From Actinomycetales bacterium (GTDB taxonomy: Bacteria; Actinomycetota; Actinomycetes; Actinomycetales; Cellulomonadaceae): DNA of 18,419 nucleotides. Both the position numbers and the translations under genes were made by a program. This document shows positions 14,214-18,419 of the stretch, piece after piece. Numbering within the stretch: the stretch's first letter is position 1; each line of letters starts with the position of its first letter. The notes beneath the pieces are model-generated. The model made no database searches and was not told the origin of the DNA. It was given only the letters and a program-made list of their open reading frames with translations. Location: NCBI GenBank assembly GCA_012514835.1, contig JAAYZM010000008.1, positions 1 through 18,419 on the forward strand. Reading direction: 5' to 3'.

Positions 14214-15241
14214 CGGCGCCCCGGGGCGAGCAGGCCGATGCGCTCGTACACCCGCGCGAGCATCGGCCGCGCGAGATCCTCGGCCCGCTGCGCGCCGTCG
14301 GCCAGGAGCGCGTCGAGCGCACCCGGGTCCGCGAGGTACTCGGCCGATCGCTCGCGGAAGGGCCGCAGCGCCTCGACCACGACCTCGGCGAGGTCCACCT
14401 TGAGGTGGCCGTACATCTTGCCCTCGTAGCGCGCGACGATCGCCTCGACGGACTCGCCCGTGAGCGCCGAGTAGATGGTCAGCAGGTTGGACACACCGGG
14501 CTTGCTCTCGACGTCGTACCGGATCTCGGTCTCCGCGTCCGTGACCGCGGACTTGACGCGCTTCGTGACCACCTTCGGGTCGTCGAGCAGCTGGATGAGC
14601 CCGGCCTCGGAGTCCGTGGACTTGCTCATCTTCGCGGTGGGGTTCTGCAGGTCGAAGATCTTCGCGGTGCCCTTGACGATGTAGGCCTCGGGGACGACGG
14701 CGGTCCCCTCGCCGAAGCGCGTGTTCATGCGCTCCGCGAGGTCGCGGCTCAGCTCGAGGTGCTGGCGCTGGTCCTCGCCCACGGGCACGAGCGACGTGTC
14801 GTAGAGCAGGATGTCCGCGGCCATGAGCACGGGGTACGTGAACAGCCCGACGTTCGTGGCGGACGAGCCGTACTTCGCGGACTTGTCCTTGAACTGGGTC
14901 ATGCGGCCGGCCTCGCCGAAGCCCGTCTGGCAGCCCAGCACCCACGCGAGCTCGGCGTGCGCGGGCACGTGCGACTGCACGAACAGCACGGACCGCTCGG
15001 GGTCCACGCCCGCAGCGAGGTACTGCGCGGCCGTGCGCCGGGTCCGCTCACGCAGCGTCGCGGGGTCCGGGGCCTGCGTGAGGGCGTGGAGGTCGACGAC
15101 GCAGTAGATCGCGTCGTACTGGTCCTGGAGGGCCACCCAGTTGCGCAGCGCGCCGATGAGGTTACCGAGGTGCAGGGAGTCCGACGTGGGCTGCATCCCC
15201 GAGAAGATCCGGGGTCGCGAGGGGGAAGACATGCTGGCCAT
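14210..15241 (-). CDS. trpS: Tryptophanyl-tRNA synthetase
   Basis: Charges tRNA-Trp; class I aminoacyl-tRNA synthetase, 343 residues, typical length. HIGH-equivalent motif PTSDSLHLGN (18-27) and KMSKS (204-208) are intact; the Trp-binding region GEDQRQHLELSRDLA (155-169) is also conserved. Two in-frame ATGs are possible (15241 and 15232); no Shine-Dalgarno is seen before either, and a TAGCCT hexamer overlapping the tatB stop ends 11 bases before the first, so a very short leader is possible. It sits 14 bp after tatB and overlaps the 2'-5' ligase gene by 4 bases. No T-box or Trp-rich leader peptide is visible. Confidence 0.97.
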   Translation of the reverse strand: MASMSSPSRPRIFSGMQPTSDSLHLGNLIGALRNWVALQDQYDAIYCVVDLHALTQAPDPATLRERTRRTAAQYLAAGVDPERSVLFVQSHVPAHAELAWVLGCQTGFGEAGRMTQFKDKSAKYGSSATNVGLFTYPVLMAADILLYDTSLVPVGEDQRQHLELSRDLAERMNTRFGEGTAVVPEAYIVKGTAKIFDLQNPTAKMSKSTDSEAGLIQLLDDPKVVTKRVKSAVTDAETEIRYDVESKPGVSNLLTIYSALTGESVEAIVARYEGKMYGHLKVDLAEVVVEALRPFRERSAEYLADPGALDALLADGAQRAEDLARPMLARVYERIGLLAPGRR

Positions 15242-15252
15242 TGTGCCAGGCC

Positions 15253-15258
15253 AGGCTA
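15253..15258 (-). promoter_or_regulatory. Possible -10 box for trpS
   Basis: TAGCCT on the minus strand, overlapping the tatB stop codon and ending 11 bases before the trpS ATG. The same TAGCCTGG octamer precedes tatB. A TTGACG further up is only 11 bases away, too close for a normal -35. Weak evidence. Confidence 0.22.
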
Positions 15259-15675
15259 GGTGGCCTCATCGTCAAATGGTGCGCCGTGCTCCGCGAGCGC
15301 GCGCTCCTCCTCGCGCAGGCGCACCGACGCGGACTGCACGGAGCTCGCGGGCCGGGTGCCGCTCACGTAGACGGCCGCACCGCTCGCCGCGGCGGCCGTG
15401 GCTGCACCGGTGGCGGCGGGCTCGGGGTCGAGGAGCGCCTCACGCACGATGCGCCGCGGGTCGTAGCGCCGCGGGTCGAGGGCCTCCCAGTCGACGTCCT
15501 TCGCATCGTCACCGAGCTCTTCTGCCACGCGCTCCTTCGCGTCCCCGAGGAACGCGCGCAGCTTGCGTACGGCGTGCGCGAGCTGTTCGGCGTACCGGGG
15601 CAGGCGTTCGGGGCCGACGACGACGACGGCGACGGCGAGCAGCACGAGGAACTCGGCCCCGTTGATCCCGAACAC
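15256..15675 (-). CDS. tatB: Sec-independent protein translocase subunit TatB
   Basis: Small component of the twin-arginine translocation system that receives folded Tat substrates together with TatC. 139 residues: a short N-terminus (MFGINGAEF), one membrane helix (about 9-20), the conserved GPERLP hinge (21-26) and an amphipathic helix (about 27-55), followed by a variable Ala-rich tail. The start with FGINGAEF and the GPERLP hinge is more like TatB than TatA. GTG at 15675 has no ribosome site, but TAGCCT lies exactly 6 bases upstream, suggesting a leaderless mRNA in addition to read-through from htrA. The position after htrA matches the sigE-rseA-htrA-tatB order known in mycobacteria. Confidence 0.9.
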   Translation of the reverse strand: MFGINGAEFLVLLAVAVVVVGPERLPRYAEQLAHAVRKLRAFLGDAKERVAEELGDDAKDVDWEALDPRRYDPRRIVREALLDPEPAATGAATAAAASGAAVYVSGTRPASSVQSASVRLREEERALAEHGAPFDDEAT

Positions 15676-15681
15676 GCGACC

Positions 15682-15687
15682 AGGCTA
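15682..15687 (-). promoter_or_regulatory. Candidate -10 box for a leaderless tatB mRNA
   Basis: TAGCCT on the minus strand, six bases before the tatB GTG, in the 14-bp gap after htrA. Same geometry as before manC. No clear -35. Confidence 0.33.
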
Positions 15688-15689
15688 GT

Positions 15690-17078
15690 TCAGCCCGAGG
15701 CCCGTTCGGAGAGCACCACGCGCACGTCCCGCTCGGTGTCCCCCGTGCGGATGCGCAGCACGACGGCGTCTCCCGGAGCCTTCGCGCGGATCGCGACGAC
15801 CACCTCGTCGGGCTCGGTCACGGGACGTCCGTCGATCGCGAGGATCACGTCACCCGCCCGGATGCCCGCGCGGTCCGCGGGGCTGTCCGGCTCGACGGGC
15901 GTCAGGGACTCGCCCTCGGGCGCGGCGAGCACCTGGACGCCCTCGCCCGTGTAGCGCTCGTCGAGCACGACGCCGATGTACGGGTAGGTCGCCTCGCCAG
16001 TCTCGATGAGCTGCTCGGCCGTGCGCCGTACCTGGTTGGACGGGATCGCGAAACCGAGACCGATCGAGCCCACACCGCTCAGCGCGGCGCCGGGCAGCTG
16101 GGCGATCGCGGAGTTCACGCCCACGACCTCGCCCGCGAGGTTCACGAGCGGACCACCCGAGTTGCCGGGGTTGATCGCGGCGTCCGTCTGGATCGCGTTG
16201 ATGAAGGCCTGGCTCGTCGCGTCACCCGCAGTGACGGGCCGGTTGACCGCGGAGACGATGCCGCTCGTGACCGTGCCCTGAAGCCCGAGCGGGGCACCGA
16301 CGGCCACCACCTGGTCACCCACGATCACCTGGTCGGAGTCCCCGAGCGCGAGCGGCGTGAGGCCGGTGCGCGGGACCTTGACCACGGCGATGTCGTAGTC
16401 GAGGGTCGCCCCGACGAGCGTCCCGGTCTCCTGGGAGCCGTCCGCGAACACCACCGTGATGGAGCCGCCGGGTCCGTCCCCGCCGTCGACCACGTGGTTG
16501 TTCGTGAGGATGTAGCCGTCGCTGCGCAGGATGAACCCCGAGCCCGAGCCCTGGCCCTCGCCTGTGGACACCTCGATCGACACGACCGACGGCAGCACGC
16601 TCGCCGCGATGCTCGCGACAGAGTCCGGGGCGCGGTCCACGGGTGCGGCGGGCGAGACCGGCAGGTTCGCCTCGACGGGGCGGTCCTGGTCCAGGTAGCG
16701 GCCAGCGAGCACGCCGCCCGCGCCACCGGCCACGAGGCTCACCACCACGAGCGGGGCGAGCCACCACGCGCTGAGCCCACGCCGCTCCCGCGCGGGACGC
16801 TTCGGGGCGAGGTACTCGGCGCGATCGGGAGCCGGTCCACCGGTCGGCTGCCACCCGAGCTCCTCCGGCGCCACACCATTCCCCCACCCGAGCTCGGTGT
16901 TTTCGCGCGAGCTCGTACTTCCGGAGGTACGAACTGGGCCGGGAGCACCGAACTGGGCGGAGCTCGTGGGACCGGAGGGTGCGGGGGCGGAAGGCGCAAG
17001 GCCAGGAGGCAGCACGGCCGGGGCCGACGGCGGGACGCGGCCCGGTGAGGCGAAGAGGGCGTCGTCGTTCTCGGTCAC
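15690..17078 (-). CDS. htrA: HtrA/DegP-like membrane-anchored serine protease (S1C, with PDZ domain)
   Basis: Envelope-stress protease, 462 residues. Residues 1-103 form a Pro/Ser/Gly-rich cytoplasmic region; one membrane anchor at about 104-126; then a trypsin-like domain with catalytic H195 (NNHVV), D229 (DYDIAVVK) and S307 (GNSGGPL), and a PDZ domain at about 365-455 (AGIRAGDVILAIDG). This layout matches mycobacterial HtrA-like proteases with the active site outside the membrane. I chose GTG at 17078: GGAGG lies 9 bases upstream and it overlaps the anti-sigma stop (GTGA). The frame is open further up only as a shadow. Part of the disordered N-terminus (about residues 37-66) is encoded by a cluster of palindromic DNA repeats. 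Confidence 0.95.
   Translation of the reverse strand: MTENDDALFASPGRVPPSAPAVLPPGLAPSAPAPSGPTSSAQFGAPGPVRTSGSTSSRENTELGWGNGVAPEELGWQPTGGPAPDRAEYLAPKRPARERRGLSAWWLAPLVVVSLVAGGAGGVLAGRYLDQDRPVEANLPVSPAAPVDRAPDSVASIAASVLPSVVSIEVSTGEGQGSGSGFILRSDGYILTNNHVVDGGDGPGGSITVVFADGSQETGTLVGATLDYDIAVVKVPRTGLTPLALGDSDQVIVGDQVVAVGAPLGLQGTVTSGIVSAVNRPVTAGDATSQAFINAIQTDAAINPGNSGGPLVNLAGEVVGVNSAIAQLPGAALSGVGSIGLGFAIPSNQVRRTAEQLIETGEATYPYIGVVLDERYTGEGVQVLAAPEGESLTPVEPDSPADRAGIRAGDVILAIDGRPVTEPDEVVVAIRAKAPGDAVVLRIRTGDTERDVRVVLSERASG
16886..16970. repeat. Cluster of short palindromic and direct repeats inside htrA
   Basis: Within 85 bp: the palindrome CCGAGCTCGG (16888-16897); a near-perfect 26-bp palindrome centred at 16922/16923 with arms AGCTCGTACTTCC and GGAGGTACGAACT (11 of 13 pairs match); the direct repeat CGAACTGGGC at 16930-16939 and 16949-16958; and GAGCTCGT at 16909-16916 and 16960-16967. 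The direct repeats are 19 bases apart, so they are read in different frames: the DNA, not the peptide, is repeated. Confidence 0.6.
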
Positions 17079-17920
17079 CTGCGCATGCCTCCGGTCACTG
17101 CCGCCCAGCCCCGAGCGAGCCGGGCGAGCGCATCGACGTGGTACTCGTCCGCGGGGAAGTGTGCCACGAGCTCGCGCACCTGGACGGCGGGGAGGTCCGT
17201 GACGAGCTCGACCACCCGGTCGCCGGACTGCCACACGGCGTGGAACGGCTCGTGGGCCAGGACGTAGAGCTCGACGTCCCCGTGCTGGACGGGCTCGAGG
17301 TGCGCGACGCTGTCCGCGTCGAGGCGGCCGTCCTGGGTCGCGAGCACCACGTGCCCGCCGCGGCCCGCGAGCTCCACGACGTGCCCACGGCCGCGGGCGA
17401 GCGCGTGCTCGGCGGTGACCGTGAACACGCCGTCGGGCAGGTCCGACGGCGCGGCGCTGGTGACGAAGCTCGCGGTGGCGGCCGTCGCGGCCGCTGATGC
17501 GGGTGCCTCGGCGACGAGCCCGAGCGAGGCGAGCGCACCGGACTCGGTGAACGCGGGGGCGACGTCGCGCGGGGTGCCCGCCACGAAGAGCGCGGTCGCG
17601 AGCGCGGACGCCCCGACGAGCGACCCGACGGCGGTCAGCGCGCCGAGCCTGCGGTGCGGGTGCAGGGGCTGGGTGAGCGGCTCCGTGAGCGCGTCGGGCC
17701 CCGGCATCGGTTCGTGGGCGATCGTGCGCAGCCGCGCGGCGAGGTCGGCCGGGACGGACCCGCACGAGGCCTCGGCGATCATGCGTCGCGCGCGACGCTC
17801 CGCGGCGAGCTCCGTGGCGCACGGGCGGCACACCGTGACGTGCTCGAGCACCTTCTCCGCCGTGGCGGGCGAGAGCTGGCCGTCGGCGAGCGCCGTGAGG
17901 AGGTAGCCGAGGTGCGCCAC
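17075..17920 (-). CDS. rseA: Zinc-finger anti-sigma factor with one membrane span and a large outer domain (RseA-like)
   Basis: Partner and inhibitor of the adjacent ECF sigma factor. 281 residues. Cytoplasmic ZAS domain with H27-x3-C31-x2-C34 (HVTVCRPC), the zinc-binding anti-sigma signature; one hydrophobic span at about 94-114; an Ala/Ser-rich linker; then an outer domain of about 120 residues (from 162) ending in an acidic/aromatic segment YVLAHEPFHAVWQSGDRVVE. The GTG at 17920 follows the sigma stop after one base, and its own stop overlaps the htrA start. The order sigma, anti-sigma, htrA, tatB is that of M. tuberculosis sigE-rseA-htrA-tatB, which supports the assignment. The outer domain is longer than I would expect for a simple RseA and may be the stress sensor. 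Confidence 0.85.
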   Translation of the reverse strand: MAHLGYLLTALADGQLSPATAEKVLEHVTVCRPCATELAAERRARRMIAEASCGSVPADLAARLRTIAHEPMPGPDALTEPLTQPLHPHRRLGALTAVGSLVGASALATALFVAGTPRDVAPAFTESGALASLGLVAEAPASAAATAATASFVTSAAPSDLPDGVFTVTAEHALARGRGHVVELAGRGGHVVLATQDGRLDADSVAHLEPVQHGDVELYVLAHEPFHAVWQSGDRVVELVTDLPAVQVRELVAHFPADEYHVDALARLARGWAAVTGGMRR

Positions 17921-17921
17921 G

Positions 17922-18419
17922 TCAGGACACCTCCGCGGGGTCGGCGCGGTGCACGTCGACAACACGGTGCACGTCGTCAGCGCGGTGCGCGAGGGCGGCC
18001 CGCAGCTGCGCACGGGCCCGGTGGATGCGCGAGCGCACGGTGCCCATCTTGATGCCGAGGGTCGCCGCGATCTCCTCGTACGACAACCCCTCGATGTCGC
18101 ACAGCACCACGGCCGCGCGGTACTCGGGGCTCAGCGCGTCGAGTGCCGCCTGGACGTCGTAGTCGAGGTTGGCGTGCTCGAAGCCGCGCTCGGGGGTGCC
18201 GCTGCCCGCGGGGGTGACGAGCTGGGCACCACCGTCGTCCGCGAGCGCCTCGAAGCGGATGCGGTTCTTGCGACGCACCTGGTCGAGGAAGAGGTTGGTG
18301 GTGATGCGGTGCAGCCAGCCCTCGAAGGTGCCGGGCTGGTAGCTCGCGAGGGACCGGAACACGCGCACGAACGTCTCTTGCGTGAGGTCCTCGGCGTCGT
18401 GCTGGTTGCCCGTGAGCCG
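17922..18419 (-). CDS. sigE: ECF sigma factor, SigE-like (N-terminus cut by window edge)
   Basis: RNA polymerase sigma factor of the sigma-70 ECF family; 165 C-terminal residues visible. Region 2: DAEDLTQETFVRVFR and the DNA-melting/-10 segment FEGWLHRITTNLFLDQVRR. A linker follows, then region 4 with LSPEYRAAVVLCDIEGLSYEEIA and the helix-turn-helix LGIKMGTVRSRIHRAR that reads the -35. The reading frame is open to the right edge, so the start lies outside. The stop is one base before the anti-sigma start. Assignment to the SigE group rests on the gene order sigE-rseA-htrA-tatB and region 2/4 sequence. The last residues form a hexapeptide repeat. Confidence 0.92.
   Translation of the reverse strand, partial: RLTGNQHDAEDLTQETFVRVFRSLASYQPGTFEGWLHRITTNLFLDQVRRKNRIRFEALADDGGAQLVTPAGSGTPERGFEHANLDYDVQAALDALSPEYRAAVVLCDIEGLSYEEIAATLGIKMGTVRSRIHRARAQLRAALAHRADDVHRVVDVHRADPAEVS
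17947..17988 (-). repeat. 18-bp tandem repeat in the sigma factor C-terminus
   Basis: CGGTGCACGTCG occurs at 17947-17958 and 17965-17976, with a third partial copy CGGTGC at 17983-17988, all at an 18-base period. It is in frame and encodes a hexapeptide series (RADDVH, RVVDVH, RADPAE) after the helix-turn-helix domain. Confidence 0.6.

Noticed and set aside
15242..15255. T-box or leader-peptide attenuator for trpS
   Set aside because: Only 14 bp separate tatB from trpS; there is no room and no Trp-codon cluster.
15242..15285. TTGACG and TAGCCT before trpS as a full promoter
   Set aside because: The spacing is only 11 bases, far from the usual 16-19, so they cannot form one promoter; only the -10-like hexamer was kept, at low confidence.
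1..18419. CRISPR arrays, tRNA or rRNA genes, IS elements, prophage or toxin-antitoxin genes
   Set aside because: No spaced repeat arrays, transposase/integrase-like proteins, or RNA-gene signatures were seen on either strand; the gaps are too short to hold most of them.

Overview
The window is very GC-rich (third codon positions almost all G or C), uses many GTG starts, and is densely packed with ATGA/GTGA stop-start overlaps. The SdhA/SdhB sequences are of the mycobacterial type, and the sigE-rseA-htrA-tatB order matches Mycobacterium tuberculosis. Together these point to a high-GC actinobacterium, most likely of the order Micrococcales (Cellulomonas/Sanguibacter-like); the genus is an inference. 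It looks like ordinary chromosome. I see no phage, IS, CRISPR, tRNA or rRNA. No gene-free stretch exceeds about 111 bp.

Layout. (1) 1-6063, minus strand: a nucleoside uptake and salvage operon. A BMP-family nucleoside-binding lipoprotein is followed by two tandem hairpins, then a double-domain ABC ATPase, two permeases, cytidine deaminase (cdd) and the start of thymidine phosphorylase (deoA), which runs off the left edge. (2) 6175-8531, minus: an M20 metallo-amidohydrolase preceded by a mannose-1-phosphate guanylyltransferase (manC). (3) 8618-11990, plus: sdhCDAB, encoding complex II. An 86-bp divergent control region separates it from manC and holds a perfect 7-bp inverted repeat. (4) 12005-18419, minus: an extracytoplasmic-stress block reading sigE-like sigma factor (cut by the right edge), zinc-finger anti-sigma factor, HtrA-type membrane protease, tatB, trpS, a 2'-5' RNA ligase-family protein, and a protein that joins a YihY/BrkB membrane domain to an APH-fold phosphotransferase in one frame.

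How the parts work together. Block 1 imports nucleosides and deaminates or phosphorolyses them. Block 3 is central respiration. Block 4 links envelope-stress sensing (sigma, anti-sigma, HtrA) to Tat export and, at its far end, an envelope membrane protein with an attached cytosolic kinase-like domain.

The points I consider most worth a second look are the BrkB-kinase fusion, a small cluster of palindromic DNA repeats inside the htrA coding sequence, the symmetric operator-like site between manC and sdhC, and three genes that look leaderless (manC, the amidohydrolase, tatB).
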